A DNA stretch of 44,775 nt from DATBGZ01 sp036557785. Lineage in GTDB: Bacteria; Actinomycetota; Actinomycetes; Mycobacteriales; Micromonosporaceae. The translations under genes were made by a program, and so were the position numbers. How positions within the stretch are numbered: position 1 is the first letter of the stretch; every line of letters begins with the position of its first letter. The notes below the pieces were generated by a model that worked only from the letters and a program-made list of their open reading frames with translations, did no database searches and was not told the DNA's origin. The stretch spans positions 1 to 44,775 of the forward strand of contig DATBGZ010000021.1 in the NCBI GenBank assembly GCA_036557785.1, in the 5' to 3' direction. This document shows, in pieces, positions 33,255 through 40,186 of this stretch.

Positions 33255-33470
33255 CGCCGTCGTCGCTGTCTTTCTAGAGCTGATTTCGCCGGCGCGACAC
33301 CTCGCCCGATGTCACGCACGGTGACTCGAACACGCGCCGCCGGCCTTTCGCGCTCTCGACAGTTTGCTCTGGTGCTTCTCACGCAACACTGGCCTGACCT
33401 GGAATGATAGATGCTGGCGAGATCATCGTCACTTGTTCGTCCGTGACGGAGAGTGAGCGACGGCGGCGCC

Positions 33471-33570
33471 GTTCGGTTGCGTGCTGACCTGCCGGTGCTG
33501 GGACTGCGGACGGCTGCGGCGTTCGGTAGCGTGCTGACCTGCCGGTGCTGGGACCGCGGACGGCTGCGGC
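33471..33570. repeat. 50-bp tandem direct repeat, two copies
   Basis: Copy 1 at 33471-33520 and copy 2 at 33521-33570 lie directly end to end and differ at two positions only. There is no spacer, so it is not CRISPR. No open frame runs through both copies convincingly. Confidence 0.85.
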
Positions 33571-33597
33571 GACGCGGGCCAGCCACTGCGGTTCTGG

Positions 33598-33852
33598 TTA
33601 GGCGTTCAGGTCGCCGTCGTTGTCTTCAGGCTTGGCCACAGCTCCGGGCTCGGCGTGATCCCACCCGGTCCAGGCGAGCACGGAGCCAGGCTCGGCACCG
33701 ATCCGGGGTCTGTGGCCAGTCCGGCGAGGCGGGCCAGGTCGTAGGACGGCGGCCTCGATGAACTCGGGCGGATGGTCACGGCGGCTCGCTCCGTGGCCGC
33801 GGGTGGCGTGGTGGGTGGGTCGACCAGCGCCGAGCGGCCCTACCACGGTCAT
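33598..33852 (-). pseudogene. probable decayed coding remnant
   Basis: An 84-codon frame ends in AEPGSVLAWTGWDHAEPGAVA and KPEDNDGDLNA with the codon bias of a real gene in its last third. Further upstream the next frame is the one that looks coding (PSYDLARLAGLATDPGSV). This suggests a frameshifted remnant of a larger protein. I do not recognise the family. Confidence 0.25.
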
Positions 33853-34021
33853 GTCGCTGGACTGACCAGCATCACCCTCCGTGATCGCCGTCCTGGGAGC
33901 CAGAGTCTTCCATGCATGGGTATTACCTGGTCATGGGGCGTTGCGTGGGCCGCACCCAAGCAAAGCGGCGAGCGTGACACATGCCAGCCGGCCGTGTTCG
34001 AGTCACCCTGCGTAGCGTTCG

Positions 34022-34044
34022 CCCCCTGACGGACGCCCAGGGGG
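34022..34044 (-). terminator. hairpin downstream of the 4-TM gene
   Basis: CCCCCTG, 9-nt loop, CAGGGGG. It starts 12 nt beyond the stop of the minus-strand gene at 34056. Confidence 0.5.
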
Positions 34045-34055
34045 AGCGGCGGCGG

Positions 34056-34583
34056 TCAGTTCGCCGCTGGATGGCTCTCCGGCAGCGCGGCCTGCGTAGC
34101 AGCACGCGCCAGCGTGCGGATGCCGGCGTACGCGAAGAGCAGGGGGATGATCCCCACGACGCCGAACGATACGTCGATCAGCCTCCAGCCCCACGGGATG
34201 CCCCGGATCGGGCCGGCGATCAGAGCGAGGGGTACCACGGCCGCGCAGGCGATCATGCCGAACTGGACGACCCATACGTTGCGGACCGGGTCACGCAACG
34301 GTCCCCAGAACGCGACCGCGATCACCAGATGGGCGAAGGCGAGCCAGTCGGTGCCATACGCGAGGAACGGGTAGTCACGGTACGTCTGCGCCAGCCCCTG
34401 GTGCACGCGATCCAGCCAGGCCACGAGCGCCGGGGCGTGCTCGGGTACCGGCGACCAACCGGCGTGCACCATGGTGACCAACCACCGGCTCTCCGCCTCG
34501 AGCGGGAACGCGGTGACCCCGCTGAGCACCAGGCCGATGACGAACACGACGAGCCAGATGCGGATCCGCGTGAGCGTCGCCAC
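34056..34583 (-). CDS. four-helix membrane protein of unknown function
   Basis: 175 residues from GTG 34583, with TAGGGT ending 6 nt upstream (leaderless). Hydrophobic helices at about 8-27 (IWLVVFVIGLVLSGVTAF), 80-98 (DWLAFAHLVIAVAFWGPL), 104-128 (VWVVQFGMIACAAVVPLALIAG) and 137-158 (LIDVSFGVVGIIPLLFAYAGI). The loop between helices 1 and 2 is acidic/aromatic. No catalytic motif and no family name I can give. Same strand as and 28 nt downstream of the CmcJ-like gene's stop. Confidence 0.75.
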   Translation of the reverse strand: MATLTRIRIWLVVFVIGLVLSGVTAFPLEAESRWLVTMVHAGWSPVPEHAPALVAWLDRVHQGLAQTYRDYPFLAYGTDWLAFAHLVIAVAFWGPLRDPVRNVWVVQFGMIACAAVVPLALIAGPIRGIPWGWRLIDVSFGVVGIIPLLFAYAGIRTLARAATQAALPESHPAAN

Positions 34584-34589
34584 GCCCGC

Positions 34590-34595
34590 ACCCTA
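34590..34595 (-). promoter_or_regulatory. -10 box of the 4-TM gene, leaderless
   Basis: Minus strand TAGGGT, 6 nt, then GTG 34583. Confidence 0.45.
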
Positions 34596-34611
34596 CCGCG
34601 CGGGTCGGCGG

Positions 34612-35460
34612 CTACTCGAAATAGGCGATGCTGCGGACCTCGATGCTGTGGCGTGGTGTGGTCGCCCGGGCCGTGGGGTCCTGGAACGCGCTGTGCGGTA
34701 CCCGCCAGGCGCGTGACTGATCGCTGTCGTTGAGCTTGAAGAAGAGGATCTCGTCGCGGGTCATGTTCGAGAAGTACCACCACTGGTGGTCTGGGCTGTG
34801 GTGGAACTCGAACCCACTGGCGCCTGGGGCGTCCGCGGGCATCTCCACGTACAGGTCGTCGGGGATCGCGTCGACGAGGTACATCCGGTTGTTCAGACCT
34901 TCGTCAGGCCCGACGCTGGCGTAGTCGCAGATCGCCAGCGGCCAGTCCTGCGGAGGCGGGCTGAACACCCGCCACAAGCTCGTGATCAGGGCCCGGTGGT
35001 AGCCGGGGCCATCGGGGAACCGGGAGGCGTACACGGCCTGCGCCCGCTCCTGCGCGCCCGCGACCGAGAAATCGTCATGCACCGATGCCGCCTGCGGCTG
35101 TGAGCCGTGCTCGGCCGGGTCGGCCGCGCGGCGCAGCATCGGGCCGAGGTTCGCGACCCGGTCGGCACCCGTGTACGAGCGGATGAAGTCGGCAACTTCA
35201 TCCAGGTAGACCTGGTCGATCTCCGCCCGGTCCGTGAAGTCCACGATCGCCGAGCGATGTGTGATGATCTCGAAGCCGTTGCGGTCGAGCGTGAACCCGT
35301 CCGTGGCCGCGCGGCCGTCGCGGATCGGCATCACGTACGGGCGGTACATCCCGGTGTTGACGCTGTTGCCGGGCGCCGTGAAGCGCCGCAGCACCGTCGA
35401 TTCCGGGGCGAGGTAGTTCAGCTCGCCCATCACGTACGGGATCTGTGTTGCCGTCGTCAT
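34612..35460 (-). CDS. CmcJ/NvfI family oxidoreductase
   Basis: 282 residues from ATG 35460 with AGGAGG 7 nt upstream. The family pattern is present: VMGELNYLAPES and MYRPYVMPIRDGR near the N-terminus, GFEIITHRSAIVDF, the centre WRVFSPPPQDWPLAICDYASV, and the C-terminal HHSPDHQWWYFSNMTRDEIL followed by FFKLNDSDQSRAWRVPHSAF. Relatives act in secondary metabolism (cephamycin CmcJ, fungal NvfI, AsaB); several are Fe(II)/2-oxoglutarate-type oxygenases. The substrate is unknown. Neighbours include an esterase lipoprotein and a Baeyer-Villiger-type monooxygenase, so a small catabolic or biosynthetic group is possible. Confidence 0.85.
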   Translation of the reverse strand: MTTATQIPYVMGELNYLAPESTVLRRFTAPGNSVNTGMYRPYVMPIRDGRAATDGFTLDRNGFEIITHRSAIVDFTDRAEIDQVYLDEVADFIRSYTGADRVANLGPMLRRAADPAEHGSQPQAASVHDDFSVAGAQERAQAVYASRFPDGPGYHRALITSLWRVFSPPPQDWPLAICDYASVGPDEGLNNRMYLVDAIPDDLYVEMPADAPGASGFEFHHSPDHQWWYFSNMTRDEILFFKLNDSDQSRAWRVPHSAFQDPTARATTPRHSIEVRSIAYFE

Positions 35461-35515
35461 CGGTTGCCTCCTGACGTCAGTGGTCCATAGAGGAGCGTGC
35501 ATCGGCCATCGCGGA

Positions 35516-36442
35516 TCACGAAGGCAGCGTCGAGTAGAGGAAGTCGAGGACGTCGGGGGTGAAGGAGGTGCTCAGCGCCGGTACGTGCGCGCCGCCCTGA
35601 ACGCTCCACAGCACGACGCTGGTGCCGTCGCGGCAACCGTTGTAGGCGGTGACGGTTGTCTCTGCGCCGGGCAGGGCGCGCTCCAGGTCCAGCGCCGGCT
35701 TCGCGGTCGCCGTGGCGGGGCAGCCGTCCAGCGATCGCCACCGCGCGATCGTCGCTTCCGCCCCGGGGTAGGCGGCACCGGCGACGAGCGTGCCCCCGGC
35801 GTACGCGATCGTCTGGTCGGCGGTGCCGTGGATCTGCAGCACGGTCACGGCGCGGGACGGCGTGCACCGGGCCGGGTCCGCCCAGACGACGCCGGCGAGC
35901 GCCACGATCGCGGTGAGTTGATCGGCGTGGTCGCAGGCCATGCGGTGGGCCATGAACCCGCCGTTGGAGTGCCCCATGACGAAGACGGCCTGCACGGCGT
36001 ACGAGGCCTTGACCGTGTCGATGAGCTGGCTCAGGTAGGCGGAGTCGTCGACGCCGGATCCGAAGATGTCGCAGCAGGCGTCCGTGGCATTCCAGAACTC
36101 GTTGCCGTTGGTGTCGGTCATGCCGTCCGGCAACGCGAGGAGGAAGCCCCGCTGGTCGGCCTGGGCCGAGAGGCCGAAGTAGGTGTCCTGCTCACGGGAG
36201 TTCGAGCTGTATCCATGCAACAGGACCACCAGCGGAACCGGGTGGTCGGCGGCGTACGAACGGGGCACGTGCAACTGGAACGGCCGGTCGGCGAGCGCGA
36301 TCGTCACGGTCCCGGCCTCCGGTGCCCGTGGCGGTGCCGGGGTGGTGGGCTCGTCCTTGCCGCAGGCCGCGGCCAGCGGTAGCACGGCGAGGATCACCGC
36401 CCCGAGCGCACGGGCGATCCGCCGGTTCGCGGTCAGGTACAT
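35516..36442 (-). CDS. LpqC-like lipoprotein esterase (PHB depolymerase family)
   Basis: 308 residues, ATG 36442. Signal peptide with a lipobox ending PLAAAC (Cys27) predicts a membrane-anchored extracytoplasmic lipoprotein. The alpha/beta hydrolase core has VVLLHGYSSNSREQD (oxyanion region), the nucleophile elbow VMGHSNGGFMAHRM (about 157), VLQIHGTADQTIAYAGG (acid) and VQGGAHVPALS (His). The CCDIFGSGVDDSAYLSQLID segment is typical of LpqC/poly(3-hydroxybutyrate) depolymerase-type esterases. TAGCCT ends 6 nt before the start, so a leaderless message. Likely hydrolyses short esters outside the cell; the natural substrate is unknown. Confidence 0.9.
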   Translation of the reverse strand: MYLTANRRIARALGAVILAVLPLAAACGKDEPTTPAPPRAPEAGTVTIALADRPFQLHVPRSYAADHPVPLVVLLHGYSSNSREQDTYFGLSAQADQRGFLLALPDGMTDTNGNEFWNATDACCDIFGSGVDDSAYLSQLIDTVKASYAVQAVFVMGHSNGGFMAHRMACDHADQLTAIVALAGVVWADPARCTPSRAVTVLQIHGTADQTIAYAGGTLVAGAAYPGAEATIARWRSLDGCPATATAKPALDLERALPGAETTVTAYNGCRDGTSVVLWSVQGGAHVPALSTSFTPDVLDFLYSTLPS

Positions 36443-36448
36443 GGTGGC

Positions 36449-36454
36449 AGGCTA
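36449..36454 (-). promoter_or_regulatory. -10 box of the LpqC-like gene, leaderless
   Basis: Minus strand TAGCCT, 6 nt, then ATG 36442. Confidence 0.45.
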
Positions 36455-36491
36455 TCGGCCTGTTCCGCCCCGCGGCACCCCATGGCCTGCC

Positions 36492-36521
36492 TTGACGATC
36501 TGCCGCGAGCGTACGCAGACT
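36492..36521 (+). promoter_or_regulatory. candidate promoter of the monooxygenase gene
   Basis: TTGACG (36492-36497), an 18-nt spacer and CAGACT (36516-36521). It lies 40 nt before GTG 36561. One of the few places in the window with a good -35 box. Confidence 0.45.
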
Positions 36522-36560
36522 GCAAAGCGCAAGCCGTACGGCTGGAGAAAGGGGTCGGCC

Positions 36561-38210
36561 GTGGCGCAGCGTCAGGTCGACGTGCTCATCGTCGGGGCCG
36601 GAGTGTCGGGGCTCAACGTCGCCTACCGCCTGCAGGAGCGCTGCCCCGAGTTGAGCTACCGGATCGTCGAGGGTCGCGGACGCCTGGGCGGCACGTGGGA
36701 TCTCTTCCGCTACCCGGGCGTACGGTCAGACTCCGATATCTACACCCTTGCCTTCCCCTTCCAACCGTGGCGCGGCGCGAACTCCATTGTGGATGGCGAG
36801 GAGATCTGGGCGTACCTCGACGCAACAGCCCGCGACCACGCTCTGGACGAGCACATCGACTTCGGCACCCGGGTACGGTCGGCCAACTGGTCCTCGGCGG
36901 ACGCGCGCTGGCACGTCGAGGCCGACTGCGCTGGGGAACCGGTGACCTACGTGGCGCGGTTCGTCGCCTTCTGTACGGGCTACTACGACTACGCCCACCC
37001 GTACGATCCTGGCTTCGTCGGCGTCGCGGACTACGAGGGCACGCTCGTGCATCCGCAGTTCTGGCCGGCGGACCTGGACTACGACGACAAGCGGGTCCTG
37101 GTGATCGGCTCGGGCGCGACCGCGGTCACGATCGTGCCGGCCATGGCGCCACGGGCGGCCCACGTCACGATGCTGCAGCGCACCCCGACGTACGTACTGG
37201 CACAACCGCGCACGGACGGGCTCGCCGACGCCCTGCGCCGGGTCCTGCCGTTGCGGATCGCGCACCAGATCATCCGTGCCAAGAACACCGCGGTCGGCTG
37301 GGCGTTCTACCGGGCCTGCCGGCGCTGGCCGGGCGCGATGCGACGGCTGCTGCGAGCGGGCGCGGCGCGGGCACTGGGCTCGCAGCGCCTCGCGGACGAG
37401 TACTTCAGGCCGCCGTACGAGCCGTGGGACCAGCGCTTGTGCCTGATCCCGCAAGGCGACCTGTTCCGAGAGATCCGGCACGGCTCGGTATCCGTGGTCA
37501 CCGGCGCGATCGACCGCTTCGTCGGCAAGGGCGTACGGCTGACGACCGGCGAGGTGCTGGAAGCCGACCTCGTCGTGACCGCCACCGGCCTGTCGATCCA
37601 GCTCCTCGGCGGCGTCGAGGTCACACTCGACGATGCGCCGGTCGACGTCTCGCGGTGCTACACGTATTACGGCGCGATGCTCTCCGGCCTGCCGAACCTC
37701 GGCGTGTGCATCGGGTACATCAACCTGTCCTGGACGATGCGCTCGGATCTGACGGCGCGGCTGCTCGCCCGCGTCCTGCGCCGGCTCGTCGACACCGGCG
37801 CCGACGTGGTCATGCCCGTCGCGCCACCCGATCTCGGTCCGGCCGGTCCCTTCATGCAGATGCAGTCGGGTTACCTGCGCCGAGCCGCCGACCGGATGCC
37901 CCGGGCGACGCGGCGCTACCCGTGGGCGATGCGGCAGAACGTCGTGGTGGATGCCTGGGCCACCAATCGGGCAGACCTCGACAACGGTCTACAGTGGACG
38001 GCCCTGCCCCTGGGGATCGACGGCGACCTTGCCCACCAACAGACGCATCCCCGCGTCGGGGTTGCGCGCGAACCAGGCGCGAGCGGCGCTCTCGTCGACG
38101 TCGCGGACGACCACATACACGCCGTCCAGCGTCGGGTGGTGCGGGGAGCGCCGCACCATCACCGCCTGGCTGAGGACCACCACGGCGATAGCGCAGAGCG
38201 GACCGACTAA
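36561..38210 (+). CDS. Baeyer-Villiger-type flavin monooxygenase, with an anomalous C-terminal tail
   Basis: 549 residues, GTG 36561 after GGAGAAAGGGG. FAD loop IVGAGVSGLNVAYRL (about 9-23), then GGTWDLFRYPGVRSDSD; the Baeyer-Villiger fingerprint appears as YEGTLVHPQFW (about 158-168, Tyr for the usual Phe); NADPH loop VIGSGATAVTIVPAM (about 180). EthA-like relatives oxidise ketones to esters using NADPH and O2. Similarity ends near YPWAMRQNVVVDAW (about 453-466). The last about 75 residues read through the opposite strand of a convergent gene and are His/Arg-rich, which suggests loss of the normal stop. The catalytic domains look intact. Confidence 0.88.
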   Translation: MAQRQVDVLIVGAGVSGLNVAYRLQERCPELSYRIVEGRGRLGGTWDLFRYPGVRSDSDIYTLAFPFQPWRGANSIVDGEEIWAYLDATARDHALDEHIDFGTRVRSANWSSADARWHVEADCAGEPVTYVARFVAFCTGYYDYAHPYDPGFVGVADYEGTLVHPQFWPADLDYDDKRVLVIGSGATAVTIVPAMAPRAAHVTMLQRTPTYVLAQPRTDGLADALRRVLPLRIAHQIIRAKNTAVGWAFYRACRRWPGAMRRLLRAGAARALGSQRLADEYFRPPYEPWDQRLCLIPQGDLFREIRHGSVSVVTGAIDRFVGKGVRLTTGEVLEADLVVTATGLSIQLLGGVEVTLDDAPVDVSRCYTYYGAMLSGLPNLGVCIGYINLSWTMRSDLTARLLARVLRRLVDTGADVVMPVAPPDLGPAGPFMQMQSGYLRRAADRMPRATRRYPWAMRQNVVVDAWATNRADLDNGLQWTALPLGIDGDLAHQQTHPRVGVAREPGASGALVDVADDHIHAVQRRVVRGAPHHHRLAEDHHGDSAERTD

Positions 38211-38537
38211 GGCAAACCACGCCCAGCCGTCGTGCAGCCCGAGCCAATCGTGGTTCCGTCCGACCACGATGGTCAGACTCAGGATCGTCAGCGCCAGCAG
38301 GAGCCAGAGGACCAGCCATGCCCAGCGGGCCGTCCGGCAGGACGATTCGAGCCGCCGGCCGGTCCGTTCGTCGACCGCCATCCGTAGCGTCCGGGGGCTC
38401 GGCGGCCGCCAGGGCCAGGTCGTGAGGCAGCAGACCGTGATCGTGCGCGCCGGTGGCGCACCGTCCACGATCGACACGTCCGGCGGGACCAGCATGTCCG
38501 CATGCGCCGGGGGCACCAGTACGCCGACCCTGCTCAT
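37989..38537 (-). CDS. two-helix membrane protein of unknown function
   Basis: 182 residues from ATG 38537 (AGGTGG just upstream); an in-frame ATG at 38552 is the alternative. A cytoplasmic-looking N-terminus with VDERTGRRLESS precedes two hydrophobic helices (about 85-107, WAWLVLWLLLALTILSLTIVV, and 118-140, FALVGPLCAIAVVVLSQAVMV). The C-terminal part has VYVVVRDVDESAARAWFARN. Its last 222 bp overlap the 3' end of the monooxygenase on the other strand. Codon use supports this frame as real. Family not recognised. Confidence 0.7.
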   Translation of the reverse strand: MSRVGVLVPPAHADMLVPPDVSIVDGAPPARTITVCCLTTWPWRPPSPRTLRMAVDERTGRRLESSCRTARWAWLVLWLLLALTILSLTIVVGRNHDWLGLHDGWAWFALVGPLCAIAVVVLSQAVMVRRSPHHPTLDGVYVVVRDVDESAARAWFARNPDAGMRLLVGKVAVDPQGQGRPL

Positions 38538-38547
38538 GCCACCACCT

Positions 38548-38566
38548 GCCATAGGTCTGCTATGGC
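38548..38566 (-). promoter_or_regulatory. perfect inverted repeat at the promoter of the two-helix protein
   Basis: GCCATAG, 5 nt, CTATGGC. On the minus strand a TAGTCT box (38570-38575, inside the end of msrB) lies 3 nt before it, so the repeat covers the expected transcription start. Candidate operator. Confidence 0.4.
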
Positions 38567-38572
38567 GTCAGA

Positions 38573-38986
38573 CTACTCGCCCGGCACGAGTGTCATGCTG
38601 ATCGAATTGATGCAATAGCGGGCGTTCTTCGGCGTGTAGTGCTCGCCGTCGAAGCGGTGACCCAGGTGCGAGTTGCAGCGGGCGCAGCGGACCTCGGTAC
38701 GGACCATGCCGTGCGAGCGATCCTCGACGTAGCGGATCGTGCCGGGAATCGCCTCGTCGAAGCTCGGCCAACCGCAGTGCGAGTCGAACTTCGTCGCGCT
38801 GTCGAAGAGCTTCGCGCCGCACGCGCGACACCGGTAGACGCCCGGGGTCTTCGTGTCGGTGTACTCGCCGGTCCACGCCTGCTCGGTGCCGGCCTGGCGC
38901 AGGACCCGGAACTCGTCGGGGGAGAGCCGGATCCGCCACTCGTCCTCCGTGGCCGGCAGTTCCTCATCCGGTAGCTCGCTCTTCAT
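38573..38986 (-). CDS. msrB: peptide-methionine (R)-S-oxide reductase
   Basis: 137 residues, reduces methionine-R-sulfoxide in proteins. ATG 38986 follows TAGCGT by 7 nt (leaderless). A structural zinc site is formed by CRACGAKLF and CARCNSHLGHRF; the catalytic Cys is in RYCINSISMTL near the C-terminus; family segments FDSHCGWPSF and EVRCARCNSHLGH are intact. Rv2674 is the counterpart in the mycobacterial locus, so this gene marks the end of the conserved block, now separated from hemQ by inserted accessory genes. It is divergent from ligD. Confidence 0.95.
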   Translation of the reverse strand: MKSELPDEELPATEDEWRIRLSPDEFRVLRQAGTEQAWTGEYTDTKTPGVYRCRACGAKLFDSATKFDSHCGWPSFDEAIPGTIRYVEDRSHGMVRTEVRCARCNSHLGHRFDGEHYTPKNARYCINSISMTLVPGE

Positions 38987-38993
38987 GCGACCC

Positions 38994-38999
38994 ACGCTA
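38994..38999 (-). promoter_or_regulatory. -10 box of msrB, leaderless
   Basis: Minus strand TAGCGT, 7 nt, then ATG 38986. Confidence 0.45.
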
Positions 39000-39009
39000 C
39001 CGCGCGGGT

Positions 39010-39015
39010 TAAGGT
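39010..39015 (+). promoter_or_regulatory. -10 box of the LigD-type polymerase gene
   Basis: TAAGGT, about 30 nt of leader with GGAAAGGGG, then ATG 39052. Confidence 0.4.
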
Positions 39016-39051
39016 CGTGGGCGGCGATGCCGCGGCAGGAAAGGGGCCCGC

Positions 39052-40119
39052 ATGGCGAAGGCGACGGCGACCGAGATCGAGGTGGCGGGTCATACCGTAC
39101 GGATCAGTAACCCCGAGAAGATCTACTTTCCTGAGCGGGGGTTCACCAAGCTCGATGTGGTCCAGTACTACCTGAACGTGGGTGACGGGATTCTGCGGGC
39201 GCTGCGCGAGCGGCCGACGACCCTGGAACGGTGGCCGAGCGGCGTGATCCCCGGGGCGAAGCTCTCCACTCGGGCCGACCACAGGGGCGACGCGTTCTAC
39301 CAGAAGCGGGTACCCACCCAGGGCGTGCCGGAGTGGATCGAGACCGCGGAGATCAAGTTTCCGAGCATGCGTACCGCGGACGAACTGTGCCCGGTCGACC
39401 TCGCCCATGTCGCCTGGGCGGCGCAACTGGGCACCATCGTCTTCCACCCCTGGCCGGTGCGAAGGTCCGATGTGGACGCCCCGGACGAGCTGCGCATCGA
39501 CCTGGACCCGCAGCCGGGTACGGAGTTCACCGACGCGGTCGACGTGGCGGGCACAGTGAAGCAGATGCTCGACGAGCTGGGCTGGGTCGGCTTCCCCAAG
39601 ACGTCCGGCGGGCGCGGCGTGCACGTCTACGTACGGATCGCTCCACAGTGGTCGTTCACCGAAGTGCGGCGGGCCGCGATCGCGTTCGGTCGGGAGGTCG
39701 AGCGCCGGCGTCCGGACCGGGCGACAGTGAGCTGGTGGAAGGAGCAGCGCGGCGCACGGGTCTTCATCGACTACAACCAGATGGCCCGCGACCGGACGAT
39801 CGCCTGTGCCTATTCGCTTCGGGCCCGGCCGAATGCCACGGTCTCGACCCCGGTCACCTGGGATGAGTTGACCCAGGTCGATCCCAATGACTTCACCCTC
39901 GACACCGTCGCGACCCGGTTCGCCGCGATCGGTGACCCGCACGCGGCCATCGACGATGTGCACCACGACCTCACGCCGCTGCTCGACTGGGCGGAGCGCG
40001 ACGAGCAGGCGGGCGAGGGTGATCTTCCGTACCCGCCAGATCACCCCAAAATGCCGGGTGAGCCGAAGCGGGTCCAGCCGAGCCGCGATGCCAATCGTGC
40101 CAAGGAAACCGGTGGGTGA
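39052..40119 (+). CDS. ligD: stand-alone LigD-type DNA polymerase/primase
   Basis: 355-residue archaeo-eukaryotic-primase-type polymerase of the non-homologous end joining system, which fills gaps at broken ends with a preference for ribonucleotides. Motifs: ISNPEKIYFPERGFTKLDVV, AFYQKRVP, the metal pair in LRIDLDPQPGT (about 146-156), TSGGRGVHVYVRI (about 185), and VFIDYNQMARDRTIACAYS (about 240). There are no ligase or nuclease domains, so this is the PolDom-only form (Rv3730c-like). No ku gene is in view. It is the last chromosomal-type gene before an integrase. The symbol denotes the domain family only. Confidence 0.93.
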   Translation: MAKATATEIEVAGHTVRISNPEKIYFPERGFTKLDVVQYYLNVGDGILRALRERPTTLERWPSGVIPGAKLSTRADHRGDAFYQKRVPTQGVPEWIETAEIKFPSMRTADELCPVDLAHVAWAAQLGTIVFHPWPVRRSDVDAPDELRIDLDPQPGTEFTDAVDVAGTVKQMLDELGWVGFPKTSGGRGVHVYVRIAPQWSFTEVRRAAIAFGREVERRRPDRATVSWWKEQRGARVFIDYNQMARDRTIACAYSLRARPNATVSTPVTWDELTQVDPNDFTLDTVATRFAAIGDPHAAIDDVHHDLTPLLDWAERDEQAGEGDLPYPPDHPKMPGEPKRVQPSRDANRAKETGG

Positions 40120-40186
40120 TAGTCTCGCTTGCGGGTCAGCATAGCGCTCACTCGCCCGATAATCCACCCAAGAGACGGAATCCGAT

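Larger units (their letters stand above)
33243..34055. other. gene-poor accessory stretch
   Basis: 813 bp without a gene I can support. It is less GC-biased than its neighbours near 33,270-33,440 and contains the 50-bp tandem repeat, a probable coding remnant on the minus strand, a 10-bp palindrome CCATGCATGG (33910-33919) and a terminator-like hairpin. Short open frames here lack conserved features. It looks like an old insertion or deletion scar. Confidence 0.5.

Noticed and set aside
33471..33570. Possible CRISPR array
   Set aside because: Only two 50-bp copies with no spacer between them and no cas genes.
33453..34029. Short plus-strand frames in the gene-poor stretch (33453-33761 and 33772-34029)
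   Set aside because: No ribosome site, no conserved sequence, and one runs through the 50-bp tandem repeat.
40120..40186. tRNA gene or tRNA-end attachment site at the left edge of the element
   Set aside because: No cloverleaf or T-arm sequence (GTTCGANTC) is present in this short gap.
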